From assembly GCA_038502055.1 (NCBI GenBank), contig JAXRKN010000043.1:5456001-5520000 (forward strand): DNA of 64,000 nucleotides, read 5' to 3'. Positions 12,172-23,110 of the stretch are shown here, in pieces; position 1 is the first letter of the stretch, and each line of letters starts with the position of its first letter. Origin of the DNA: Tanytarsus gracilentus. Its lineage: Eukaryota > Arthropoda > Insecta > Diptera > Chironomidae. The position numbers and the translations under genes are program-made. The notes beneath the pieces were generated by a model. The model ran no database searches, was not told the DNA's origin, and saw nothing but the letters and a program-made list of their open reading frames with translations.

Positions 12172-14481
12172 TCATAAATCATATTCGCTTTTGGATGGCA
12201 CCAAGCTCTTGATGACATGATATAAAATGTTCTTTATTTGAAGCTTGTCCTCTCGGTTGGCATGACGACTGCTGAGTCTTCTAAATTCACTTGTGAGATT
12301 AAAGCATTCGCAAATGTTTTCGGGAGACACTAAATCGAGGGCAACTTTAACGCAATCGAAAATATTGAGGACTTGATGAGGCGCTCCAGCAGGCACAAAA
12401 ATTGCATCTCCCTCCCACTGCACAATTGTGTATCCTACGATATTGTTTGCTGCTAGCTTTTGTCTCAATTTGTGATCAATAAAACAATCTTGATCGTGCA
12501 GTGGATCGTCGTTCACTTTTAGAGGTTTTCCCTGCTCTTTCGCTTCGTCTATGAGTATTTTTCTAATTGAATCAGCATCTTTGGCCGGATAGATGTACCA
12601 AATGGCACCGGGAAGCTTTTCACCATTCATAAATGTCTGAATATCATCGTTGTCACATCCACACTGTTTCATAGCATTTTTAACCAGTTCTGTGCTGTAC
12701 TGATTTGGAGCGAGATGATAATCTTTGGGTCTGCTAACATAAGCCAGTACATTTATGGCATCGGATATATCAAGATGTAAATTTGTACTTCCAGCTCGTG
12801 CCGGTGTAATTTCTTGTCCATAAGCGGAGTACATTTTGGGTCCTAAGTCCGGCCAACAGAAATGATTGTGAAGATATTTTGCTAAATTATATTTTCCAGC
12901 TCGCGTGGTGTATGCGGAGAACGGCACTGCTTTCATTAAATCAATAAAATGATCTTTCATCACATCCGCAAAATCGTTGCTCGTTGGCCAATCCTTTAAT
13001 TTTAGAACCATTTTTTTGTCACAATTTTCTGGCAATCTTTTTTCAATCGACTCAAATCCTTCCCAAAAATGTTGCATCTTAACTCGATGAATCTTTGCAT
13101 CATTTTCGCAATTGACAAGCGAGTGCTTTTTCTTTCCAAAACGCATCAAGAAGTACTCCGGACTCCAAATGAACTTTCTCATTTTATTAGTAACATTTGC
13201 TACCACAACTGGTTTGCCTCTTTGAAATTGATGCTGAAATATTTTATAGCCGTCGTCCGTCTCGACTGGCTCATTAAACTTGAGAATTTGACCATTTGAG
13301 ATAAAGCAATGTCCAACTCTCTTGTAAAGTTGCGCCTCTTGAATGAGTCCCATCGATGATTCAAGTCGTGGCTTGAGGAGCATTCGTCTCTTTTTGTCAA
13401 AATGTTGCATGACTTTAAAATTTTTGCTCTGTAACTTGTAGAACTTCTCATAATTTTGAAATAAAACTGATGTATTTCGGCAGACACATTGCAGAGCAAT
13501 TTTGTTTTCATCGCATAACTTATGGACATTCTCTTGAAGGAATTGAAACGAGTCACCGGGAATCATTTGAGCTAGAATGAGTTGATGTTCTTGATCATTG
13601 TGGCATTTGAACCAGTAAAAACTATCACGCTCCTCTTTTTCACTCTTAGTTATTGGTTTGAGTCTTACGAAATTAGCTTTGCGCTCCTTATAACAGTCAA
13701 TGCAGACGCTTGTTCCGCATAGACTGCAAGACCATTGAAGATTGAAAAGGCTGGTGGAGCAAACGTCACAAATCTCTCGGACTTGAATCACTGCTCGTTT
13801 CCATACAATTTGTGGCTCACCCAGCGATATTTCTCGATAATCTTTTATTACTTCAAGCTCCTCTCGGACCATTTCACAGAATTGACTGGCTACAAATTTG
13901 AGAATGTAGTTTGTCGAGTCTTTATCAACTGTGTTGTATGAGGATGTCCATATATCTAAATCTACAATCAAAGATTCGTTACTTTACAGTCTTATTAAAA
14001 GCATAATCAACTTACCAGCAACTGTGGGATCAACATGAGGATCAAGAAATCCAGCAACTTTATGCGTTCCATCTGGAAGTTTTTCTATCTTTCGAAAGTC
14101 ATAAAAGCGGCAACTGTATTTATCACATTCTATGTCTTTGGCACACTCGCGACACTGTGGTAATTCTGGATTTGTTTGATAACAATTTGTATTTTGTAGG
14201 AAGAGATCAATTGGATCTGGATCTTGATAGCTCTCATCAATGAAAGATTCCGGACTGTATACGATTAAATCATCCTCATCGAACATGAAATTTTCATTTT
14301 CAGTTATCTCTTGACAATCTTCTTGTTCAATAATAAACTTTTTTCCATTTTCTATGTTTTCATCGCTTTTTCGTTTTGGTATTCTGATAAAAACACAATT
14401 ATTCTGTGGAAGAAATGAATGTCATGCGAAACTGATTGTTTTTAACACGATTAAACTTACGGGTGGGATGAAGTTTGCCAT
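12172..14481 (-). CDS. Kdm3: Kdm3/JHDM2-type JmjC histone H3K9 demethylase
   Basis: Three coding exons on the minus strand, 14481-14461, 14403-14016 and 13961-12172, give 732 aa. An atypical C2HC4 zinc finger spans about residues 201-256 (CDVCSTSLFN...CSLCGTSVC...CYKERK), the signature of JHDM2/KDM3 proteins. The JmjC domain follows, with the Fe(II) ligands visible: HLD (His532, Asp534) and the distal His665 in GAPHQVLN, so the enzyme should be active. KDM3 enzymes remove H3K9me1/2 in the nucleus using 2-oxoglutarate and oxygen. The protein is compact, shorter than the better-known relatives, mainly because the N-terminus is short. The first exon encodes only seven residues. The exon 3 acceptor has an in-frame alternative 6 nt downstream. 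A minus-strand AATAAA (tttatt at 12110-12115) lies in the 3' end of the convergent isochorismatase gene. Confidence 0.92.
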
Positions 14482-16417
14482 TTTTCTTTAAATATTTTCA
14501 TGAAATTGTTTTTTTTGTAAACATTAGAAATTTTAAGGTGCCTTCACATTTGTTTACAACTTGTAGGTTGCTCGGTGTTCAAAATAATTTTGGCCGTTAA
14601 AAAAATCACGAATAATTTTAAAAAAATTTATGATTCACTAATTATTAGTCGTAAATTTTTTTGTAGTCATCGCAATTTAAATCTCAATCATTTTTATTTC
14701 TCCAAATATCTGTAATATTTACACTTTAATAATTTTTTTTTTCGATTGAAGAACAGAAGAATAAGCATCTATGCAACATGAATGTCTATTACATTATTTT
14801 TTTTCTTAATTTCATTGTGTGTACTTTCTTCAAATGAATTATTATTGGCATAAAGAAATAAGTTTTTATTATTTATAACATTTTCTTCAGTTTTGATTGA
14901 CGGAATTTTCGTTAAGATCAAGCAATAGAATCGCTATGTGCGTGTGACGAATTTTATGCAAATACTTTGCTACCATAAAATCATTGACTACCTATATGAG
15001 GCGATGAGCATTTTTCATTGAAAATTCGTCACATCAACACATGACAATGAGGAAGAAAAGTTGATGTAAAAATATTTCTTAAGTTCATTTTCTCAAGTCA
15101 AATAAATTTATCGAAAAATTTTATCAAAAAAGCTTCGTTATGTACACAGTTCCTTAATTTAAATAGAATCTCAACTCAAAAATTGAATTGAAACTAATAA
15201 AAAAATAATTTTTTTTGGCCTCTAAAATATAAGAAGGATCTTTTCACTTTTTTCTTTTCCGGGTAATTGCACAATTTAAATATGTATGCAAGTTATCTCC
15301 CAATTTCACTTTTTTTTTATCGCTCGAAAGAAGTTAAATTTATTGCTTAATTGTGAGATATTATTATCATCAGTATCTTTAAAGAAATTTTCTCTCATTA
15401 CGTTGATTAGCAACTCTCTTTTGCTTAAAATGCGTTGTGTGCATCAATTTAAATTTTTAAAAAGTGAATTTTTATATTAAGTGAAGTGACTAGTGTCAAA
15501 GACATTTTTCAAATTAGCTGACAATTTTGTTGAGAGCGAGAAAAGCTTGAGTTGAATTGTTTGAATTTAACTGACAATATTTGTTTCTTTTATAAGGACT
15601 TTGGGAGGATTTAAATGAAGAACTCTTACTATATTTATTGAGATTAACTATACTATTCGAAAAATGCTAAAGAACTTCTCTCACGTGTTGGTCAATCATC
15701 ATTAAATTTTTTTTAACATTTTGATTTTTTTTGTAACTTTGATTTTAAGAAGACTGAATTTGCATGCACATGTACTATGTGTCCATATAGAATATTAACT
15801 TTGAATCAAAAAATATCTTCATCGTCTATTTTGGATTGTAATTATTATCTTTCATTCGTCAAAATATCGTAAATAATTTCTTCTTCTCTTTCTACATGTT
15901 TTTTTTTTCATCTGAGAAACTTTTATACAATCTTCACTTCCACCATTCATCATCATCAATTTCTTAAAATCTAGTCTAGCATATTTTTTGTATATATATT
16001 CTACAATCATGTAAACATATCTGTTTTTCTCTTTCTTGCGGTCTTTTCAATTCTAAATCTCCTGAATCATGATCTTTTTTTTCACTTTCACATAGTGTGT
16101 GTTTTTATTTTAATAATATTGCGGTGACATGAGAATGCAGATATATTTTTCTCACATTCTTCACTCCACATAACAGTCACCATTAGATTAAAGTAATTGC
16201 AAAAAAAAAGAGAACTTTTAAACTTTTTACACGAGTTCGTCACAACGAATAGCACAGAAACGAAAAGTATAGAAAGCATTTTTCGGGTAGACTGTTTTTA
16301 TGTTGCTGTTGTGGATATTAAAAAATTAAAGTATGAAAAACATTTTCAACAACAATACATAAAGTGAGTGAGAAATTAGCGCAGACGAGAAATGAAAATT
16401 TAAAAGTTCATTATCTC
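14482..16417. other. Intergenic region, Kdm3 promoter side and Crk 3' UTR
   Basis: A/T-rich sequence between two minus-strand genes. The right end is the Crk 3' UTR, with a minus-strand AATAAA read as tttatt at 16104-16109, about 310 nt beyond the stop. The left end should hold the Kdm3 promoter. No further gene, RNA or repeat family was recognised. Confidence 0.45.
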
Positions 16418-17661
16418 TTAATCACCCCATCGCTCATCGTCATTTCCAATTAAATTACCATTGAAATTTTCATCGTCATCGTTGGACAAGAACTCGATGT
16501 GTGTGAATGGGAAGAAGCCAACTTTGCTTCGCAGCTCACCCTCCCACTGTCCGTTAATATTCATTTTTGTGACTTTTATCATATCGCCAACCTCAAGTTT
16601 GAGGGCTGTCTTGTCATAAGCGTTTGGAACCCGAGCTTGTTTCACGCGAGCATATGCTGGTAATTTTCTCTGCAAAATAAATCCATTAAAATGAATAATT
16701 TAAATAAAACGCTCGAGTGTGTGCGACTTACATTGAGATTAGTCTTTTTAAAAGTGCCATCAGATGAACATGAACGTGAGGGATTCGCAAAGCCTTGCCT
16801 TGGCTGTGAGTTTTCATCTAATAGTTCTACATAGGGCACCGGAATTTGACCAGTTTGTCCCATTGAGTTTCGAGCTGTCCACCATTGTTCCTCATCCTTG
16901 TTAACTATGAACAATACTTCGCCCTTCTTAAAAGGCAAATCGTCTGAATCCTATAAACAAATGCGAGTGTGATTAACTACATCATAATGCACTTATGCGA
17001 CTACTTACACTCCCGTCGAAATCAAATTTAGCAATAACTTTTTCAACTTTCCGTTGAGCTGGTCGTCTGAGTGGCGTCGTGTCGAGGTAATGCAATTTGT
17101 AGAATGCTGCAATTGAGCATGTGATTGAGATGAAGAAAGAAAAAAACTATTAATATTCACCTAGTAGCTCGGGAAGATCTGAAAACTGCTGATCACCAAT
17201 TCTATACACAATTTGATCGTTCTGTTGAATCTTATTGATAATATAATGACTGACTTTTGTATCCTCTCTGTGAATTTAATTGAAAGTTAATTGTCGTACG
17301 AGTCGAGATAATTTATTACTTACCTAACACACAAAACGTAATCTCCTAAAATTGTTGTACTGTCTCGAACGAGAAACACTCCACCTTCTCGTTCCTTCAT
17401 GAGAAGATCTGTCGCTTCCGTTCGACTCATCGAGCCAAAATACCAGCTGAAAGGAGACAGACGAAATTTATTTGCGGAAATACCTATCAAATTATTCACA
17501 TAGCGTTCTCATCGCTATCTATGCGTCTTAATTAATGCACTATTGCACATCCCAAATGCATTTTAAGATCATGCAAACGCCTTTCTCTCAAATCGATAGT
17601 TTTTCTTTTTTTGATTATATGAAAATTACCTGCTTTTATCAAATACATCGAATGAAGCCAT
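16418..17661 (-). CDS. Crk: Crk adaptor protein (SH2-SH3-SH3)
   Basis: Six coding exons on the minus strand, 17661-17630, 17446-17324, 17267-17161, 17106-17009, 16950-16732 and 16669-16418, give 276 aa, close to the family length. An SH2 domain begins at Trp12 (WYFGSMSR) and has the phosphotyrosine-binding Arg38 in FLVRD. A first SH3 spans about 112-172 (KFDFDG...EEQWWTARN...IPVPYVELL). A linker follows, then a second, atypical SH3 at about 195-255 (ARVKQARVPNAYDKTAL...FFPFTHIEFL). Crk links phosphotyrosine proteins such as p130Cas and paxillin to DOCK/ELMO and C3G, controlling Rac and Rap1 in cell migration and myoblast fusion. It is head-to-head with the torsin-like gene; the two start codons are 237 bp apart. 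The C-terminus is acidic and Asn-rich and ends without the vertebrate regulatory tyrosine context. Confidence 0.95.
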
Positions 17662-17898
17662 TGTGCCTTATTTTTGGCAACGTTCTGCTACAATTTTAAT
17701 GTCCACTAATTGTAAATTAGTCTTTGCTCTTGCTCTAAACTTAATTAATTGCTCCAATTTACTCAATTAAAGATAATTTTTTTTCTGCCTTGTTTTTTTT
17801 TCTCAAAGAAGCACCCTAAAAATGTGAAGACGACTTGATTGCGCGAGGGGAGGGAATTGTGGGTGGCCACTCAATAAAAACAAACAAATAAATCGAGG
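17662..17898. promoter_or_regulatory. Shared head-to-head promoter interval of Crk and torsin-like gene
   Basis: Only 237 bp separate the two divergent start codons, so both promoters and 5' UTRs must lie here unless remote 5' exons exist. No TATA box or clear Inr/DPE pair was found. This fits a dispersed housekeeping-type bidirectional promoter. Confidence 0.5.
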
Positions 17899-18810
17899 AT
17901 GAAAATAAATTTAAATGATAGCACCGAAAGTTACATTAAACCTGAGAAAATTACGAAAAGGATAAGGAGAGTCAGACCATTGGTGAAGAGAGAGCCGAAA
18001 GAAATTAAAGTTATATCAAAACCAAAGAGAAATTGTCACCTTTTAGTGCTTTCGATTTTAGTTTCAATTTCTGGTGTTGTTCTTTATCAATTAACAAATA
18101 ACTGTAAATTTTGGGCTGCATACGAGAAGAATTTCAACAAACTAGTCTATGGAGATGAATACTATTGCATTAGGAAAATAAATACGGACGAGATTTACGA
18201 GCAATTAAGAAATGAAGTGATTGCTCAAAATGATGCAATCGAGCTGATTCGGGGAAGTTTAGAAAAGGCCAATCGAGAAGGGTTTGTTAGTGCTGCGTTT
18301 AACGGTCGAGTTGGCACTGGAAAATCTCTAAGTGCCGACATCATTTCAAGACAATTTCGATGGAAGAATAACATTCAAAAGTATAGCTGGGATGCCACCA
18401 CTAACAGCACAGAACTAATCGAATTAATAAATTCGAAGCTCTCAAAATGTGGCTACAATTTAATCATTATCGATAATGTCAACAAGACGTCATTGGAATT
18501 TGTTAAGGAAGTCGATCAAATGGTTCACACAAAATCAAAGGCTGACCTCTATCGAATAGTTTTAATTGTCATATTTAAGGATACGCTCCAAATTGACAAT
18601 GGTACAAATCCATTGCAAGAAATCCTAAAGAACTTTGTGATAGTCGATTATCATCCATTCACGCTTAACAACTTTGTCAAATGCATTGAAGCTCATGAGA
18701 AACTTTATGATTTAAAAATTTCACCTGAAGAGCTTGACGATCTCAAAGAACTTGACTATGACTCTACTGGCTGTAAATTAATTTCAAAAAGACTAAATTC
18801 AGTTAAATAA
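17899..18810 (+). CDS. Torsin-like AAA+ protein with N-terminal membrane anchor and degenerate Walker B
   Basis: A single-exon gene of 303 aa. A basic N-terminal segment (residues 1-45) is followed by a membrane span at about 46-65, then an AAA+ domain. Walker A is GRVGTGKS (136-143), where classical torsins have GxTGTGKN. The Walker B region is LIIIDNV (188-194), with Asn193 where active AAA+ proteins have the catalytic Glu. The C-terminus carries the torsin hallmark GCK (291-293) after HPFTLNNFVKCIEAH, which matches the torsin sensor/lid region. Classical torsins are ER and nuclear-envelope ATPases activated by LAP1/LULL1. This protein instead has a type II signal-anchor layout, so the AAA+ domain probably lies in the ER lumen, and it may bind ATP without hydrolysing it well. 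The AATAAA signal (18806-18811) overlaps its stop codon, and the next gene ends 15 bp away on the other strand. Confidence 0.8.
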   Translation: MKINLNDSTESYIKPEKITKRIRRVRPLVKREPKEIKVISKPKRNCHLLVLSILVSISGVVLYQLTNNCKFWAAYEKNFNKLVYGDEYYCIRKINTDEIYEQLRNEVIAQNDAIELIRGSLEKANREGFVSAAFNGRVGTGKSLSADIISRQFRWKNNIQKYSWDATTNSTELIELINSKLSKCGYNLIIIDNVNKTSLEFVKEVDQMVHTKSKADLYRIVLIVIFKDTLQIDNGTNPLQEILKNFVIVDYHPFTLNNFVKCIEAHEKLYDLKISPEELDDLKELDYDSTGCKLISKRLNSVK

Positions 18811-18811
18811 A
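18806..18811 (+). terminator. AATAAA signal overlapping the torsin-like stop codon
   Basis: The hexamer contains the TAA stop of the torsin-like gene (18808-18810). Cleavage 10-30 nt downstream would fall inside the last codons of the convergent SNF8 gene. Confidence 0.5.
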
Positions 18812-18825
18812 GATTATAGCTGTAT

Positions 18826-19633
18826 TCAAGCAGCTTCAATCACTTCTTTTCTATCAGGAAATAGACTCGGAAAATAATAACTTGGCTCACTTTCAGCTTG
18901 ATCATCGATCCACACGAGGCCCTCACTGATTAGCTTATCGATTGCTTGCTGCGTTCTTATTTCAGTCCATCCTAGGTCTTTCATAAGAAGCGACTTTGTT
19001 ATTGCACCTTTTTCTTGATTTGCAGCTACTGTGAGAGCTTTCGTCTCTAGGAGACTTAATTCACCTGGAATTGACTGAATGATATAACGATTTTTACCAA
19101 GCGCATGAACTTGAAAGCTATTGCCGAAAATTTTCAATTTCTTTGTGGCTAACAAAATATCTTCAGTTGTGATTTCTTGTTGCTTCTTTTGCCTTCTGGA
19201 TTTTAGAAGTCTTTCTTTTAGTTCTGAAATCTCCATCATGCCTCCGGTTGATTCGGCTAGTGCCAAGCATATCTCAACGATTTGAATGCTTAGCTCAAAG
19301 TAGAAGTCGCCCATGCCTAAAACACTCCAAACTCCCTTGGATGTTGACAATGGATCGACACTAAAATAAAATATGAGTCATGAAAAGATGTCAAATTTAT
19401 TTCACTTACCCAATTGCAGCACACATTTCAGTGAATTGTCGCCTAAATGTTGGATTCTTTTTAATTTCCGACTTATGCTTATCAGCGAACTCTTCTAAAT
19501 TTTCTTTTAAAACTTGAACTTGTTTTGTCATTTGTTCAAATTGCACCTCCTGCAGTTGAGTTCCTTTATCCTTGAACTTGTCGGCTTCCAGCTTCTGCTT
19601 ATGAATCGCTCCAACTCCAGCTCGACGTCTCAT
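18826..19633 (-). CDS. lsn: ESCRT-II subunit SNF8/Vps22 (larsen)
   Basis: Two coding exons on the minus strand, 19633-19410 and 19360-18826, give 252 aa, the normal size for SNF8. The N-terminus MRRRAGVGAI and coiled-coil QVQVLKENLEEFADKHK match the family helical hairpin. FRRQFTEMCAAIGVDPL and GMGDFYFELSIQIVEICLA are highly conserved. The tandem winged-helix region ends with the GLVWIDDQAE...YYFPSLF motif. With Vps25 and Vps36 it forms ESCRT-II on endosomes, sorting ubiquitinated receptors into multivesicular bodies. Drosophila loss-of-function (larsen) disturbs Notch and growth control. The gene is tail-to-tail with the torsin-like gene (15 bp between stops). The nearest minus-strand ATTAAA (18561-18566) would place its 3' UTR inside the torsin-like coding region. 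Confidence 0.95.
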
Positions 19634-19726
19634 TGTGCTTAATTAATGAATTAGTGGGAAAAATAAATAATTTAATTTTTAATTCGCAGTTTGTTTTTGT
19701 TGATTTTCAATTTTCAAAAAGACGTT

Positions 19727-19933
19727 ATGAAAAAAATTGAACTAAAAATTTTGACCACGTTGGATAAAAATTTAGAATTTTTTCGAAATATTTTAAAAAT
19801 ATTGAAATACGTGGAATTTGGTATGGCTACACATAGTAGTGACATCCACATGCACATTATGCTAAAAAAAGTTTCTGAATCTCTCACACAGCTGATTAAA
19901 AAGAAAAATATTCGAGTTTCACATCGTTCTTAA
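19727..19933 (+). CDS. Small hypothetical protein, head-to-head with SNF8
   Basis: A single-exon ORF of 68 aa from an ATG 93 bp away from the SNF8 start on the opposite strand. I do not recognise the family. It is Lys- and Ile/Leu-rich and looks largely helical: LDKNLEFFRNILKILK, then a short break, then HIMLKKVSESLTQLIKKK. It has no signal peptide and no clear membrane segment. Periodic hydrophobics suggest a coiled-coil or helical-hairpin subunit of a small complex. The compact, promoter-sharing position and the ordered amphipathic pattern argue for a real gene, but the length is short enough to be chance. It could also be the terminal exon of something longer. Confidence 0.4.
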   Translation: MKKIELKILTTLDKNLEFFRNILKILKYVEFGMATHSSDIHMHIMLKKVSESLTQLIKKKNIRVSHRS

Positions 19934-20070
19934 TCGTGAAAATTATCTCATGACTCGTATTTGATTTTTTTAAACTCGTCGATCTTACCAATACATATTT
20001 ACGCATTAGTAAGAGCGCTAGTAGGCAAAAGAATGAAAGAAACATTGCGTCGAGTTCTTAAATATCTATG

Positions 20071-20152
20071 TCAGGCCGGGTGCACATGTATATGGATGTT
20101 TAGGTCAGATGGCCGAGTGCATATATATGGATGTTTAGGTCAGATGGCCGAG
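20071..20152 (+). repeat. Tandem partial copies of the tRNA-Leu 5' end and its leader
   Basis: Two near-identical units (20081-20117 and 20118-20152) each carry the leader GGATGTTTA followed by GGTCAGATGGCCGAG, the tRNA 5' acceptor strand and D-arm start. Only the second continues into the full tRNA. A third, weaker copy of the same string (GTCAGGCCGGGTGCACA) is visible at 20070-20086. The array looks like local slippage or unequal exchange at the tRNA gene. Confidence 0.8.
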
Positions 20153-20235
20153 TGGTCTAAGGCGCTGGTTTAAGGCTTGTCACTTCTAAATCACCAGTCT
20201 CTTCGGGGGCGTGGGTTCGAATCCCACTCTGATCA
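20138..20235 (+). tRNA. tRNA-Leu(AAG) with a 16-nt intron
   Basis: Acceptor GGTCAGA pairs with TCTGATC (one G-T), with discriminator A20235. The D-arm, anticodon stem CTGGT/ACCAG (20165-20169 / 20193-20197), a long variable arm (a class II tRNA) and the T-arm GTGGG-TTCGAAT-CCCAC are all present. The anticodon loop reads TT-AAG-G, with anticodon at 20172-20174, then 16 extra bases (20176-20191) at the canonical intron site one base 3' of the anticodon, then C. Base 32 (T20170) can pair with the third-last intron base (A20189), as in the conserved A-I pair. Internal A and B boxes are intact, and a T6 terminator follows at about 20240. It decodes CUU/CUC after A-to-I editing at position 34. Confidence 0.88.
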
Positions 20236-23090
20236 CACCTTTTTTGTTGTGATTTTTAGTAGAACATACAACGTACATACGTCATGTTGATGTACGATAC
20301 AAGAAAATCATGGACGTGAAAATTGTATTAATTCATTTGGTTTAAAAATTACTAAAAGAATCTTTAAAAAATCTTTTTTACATCAGTCAGAACACCCTAA
20401 AATTTTCTCCCCTATCATAAAAACTATGAAACATAAAACTTTATCACCTCATGATGATATGTAAAATTTTTGGAAATGGCAAAATAAAAGGTAATATAAA
20501 AAGGACAAGCGCGATGTAAAATTAAAGCGGAAAAAATAGAGAGGGCGGAAATAAATGAACAGATAACTAATAGTCCGATTAATAGCATAAAACCAACTCT
20601 CGGCAAACATCACATGGCATTAAAATTGTTATAATCCAATAAAACGCGTTCTAGATGGAAATGCGATGCCGGAAAATGATTGTTTACAATCGAGTCTTTC
20701 ATCATGATCCACCACTACAAACAATTTTAATGGCCAGTTAAAAAGAGACCGAGGGGGATGAATATCGATTGACTGCTGCACAATGAAGGTGCCAAATTAA
20801 CTAATGACATTGTACAAATAACCCATAAAAATACCGCGTGCAACTTTATCAATTAATTTTCATCAACTTTGTCATAAACTTGATGTTCTAATTAATTTTT
20901 TCTCTCTCTTGGCGATATTTGTTAATGTTTAGTGACATCAGTGTGAAACAGATATACGATGAATTTGTTACAAAAAAAATTTCACTTCTAAAATTTAAAA
21001 TAAAATAAATTTATGTTTTTAGCGTAACTCACACAAAATTACAAATAAAATGTTTGATATCTTATCAAAATATACTCACTTACAAAAAAGTTTTTTCAGC
21101 CATTTAAAAATTTCATACGCAAAAAATTGTCGGAAAAATATTTTAAAAAGTCTTTGCATTTAACCCATTTTTTTATCCCTATATCATTTTCTTATTTAAT
21201 CTTCTCCTCGTTATTCTATCATTAAGAAGTTTGACGTGGAGAAGAAAAATTTGCCACAATTTCCTTTTCAATCAGCGCTGGGCGTGTTTCACTTCAGTTT
21301 TCATTCGCCGCTTTTTCGACTGATAACAACATGATTGTAATGTCATTGTTCGCATATTGTCAATCGCATGTATAAGAAAGTGCCGTCTTTGAAGACATTT
21401 CACGAGGTGCAGGAGTAAAATCGATAATGATTGCCACTGATATTCGAGTGATAATGATGAAAATGAAAATTCATGCACACTCATAGCGCGAGTGAGAGAG
21501 TAAATGACAAGTCAGTAAACCATTTCCACACCTTAGTTTATGGAAACACATTCTAGATACAGGCTTGGTGGCGTATACACCTCACAAAATGTGCTAAATT
21601 AACTTCAGCGAAAGGATAAAATAGAAATAGAGGTGAGGCAAGGCAAACATAATGCCGACAATGTTCAGTTGTTTAAGGATTGTACAGAGTCGTCCGTCCG
21701 ACTTTTATCGATCTATGAGCGCGCTATGCAGAACGAATCATGATGGCACTCACGACATTTTTAGGTGCGGCTACTTCCATTTTCCTCGCCATCACCTCAC
21801 CTGGCTTGTCCATCAAATATTGTGCTCGCTCCTTATACTTTCCTCATTCAATTAGTGGAAAGTTTCTTCACTTCAAGTGTGCAAAAATAATCATTGAGGA
21901 TAATCAGCACATGGCATTTCACCCTTCGTTGATGTCCTTAGCATTTTCAAATCGTTTTAAATGTCAATGTATAGACAAGTTGAAAATGTCATTTCCAACA
22001 CTTTGTTAGTTAAATTGAGCAAGAAAAATTACATCAAATATTTTTGAGGGGTTGAAATGATGATGGCGATAAAATTACCGCCTGGTTATATTCTAATGAG
22101 ATCATTGCAAGCGGAAAAATATGTCAATTGATGCCTCTTTATCTCGACTACTTTGTAATGCTTATGTTACGTTATGACACTATAGAAATTTATGATGCAT
22201 AATCAAACTCTTTGATAGAGCACACGAATGTGATGATCGTTTTATAGTTTTTTTGCAATAAAATATTAATGATAATATTTTAATGCATTTCTTAAATTTA
22301 AGATTTCAATTTTGTTAAAATTTAGTAAAATTTTTAATGAATTTTAATACATAGAATTTAACATAAAATCTTCCATAAGGGATGAAAATCACTTTCTTTT
22401 TTATTTTCAATCACGTCGATGCAAAATGCTGTCATTAAAGTTTATCGGGTGAAGATTTTTAATAAAGTGGCTTTAAAAATAATAATAAAGGAGTAAAAAA
22501 CCATGAATCCAATTATCGAGTGTTCACGACCATTTGAAAGCGAATGCGGTCTGTTTGTCTATTCTTCCGATTAGCCTCTTCGAGCATAATTATTATGGGC
22601 TTGTGAGCAAACTAATTGAAGTTATTGCCATCATTGCTTGATATCATATTCATTTGTTCACCCAGCAATTAATTGATCACCGACTATTTTATTGGCCATT
22701 TTGTCTTCATTTTTTTATTCAATTTCATTACTTGAAATGCCTTCTATAAAGCTGCGACTCGTTGCCGCTATTAATGCTATCTCTTGCGATTTGAGTCACG
22801 CACAATGTTTTGTAATATCAAAAAAATGCTAAATAAAAAAAAGTAAAGAAAATTAGGAAAAAAATTAATATTTTTTGTGGGTCGAATATTGAGAAAATTT
22901 TTCCGTTAAAAAAATTCAAATCAAAAATGTTGAATTTAAAATTTTAAAAATTCCTTCACAATTTTACATTATTTTTTGATTTTTAACATTTTAATAAATT
23001 AAAAAGATTTTATTAAATTTTCAATGACTCATGAATGCGGCATGAGAAGTGAGAGAGGAAAATTTGCCGCGTGAGAGCAGAACATAAATT

Positions 23091-23110
23091 GAGAGAGAGA
23101 GAGAGAGAGA
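23091..23110 (+). repeat. (GA)10 microsatellite
   Basis: An uninterrupted run of ten GA units about 290 bp upstream of the Inr/DPE promoter. GA repeats in insects can bind GAGA factor, so it may belong to the same regulatory region. Confidence 0.85.

Noticed and set aside
22095..22112. Bantam-like string TGAGATCATT
   Set aside because: The match stops after 10 bases and no complementary arm was found nearby.
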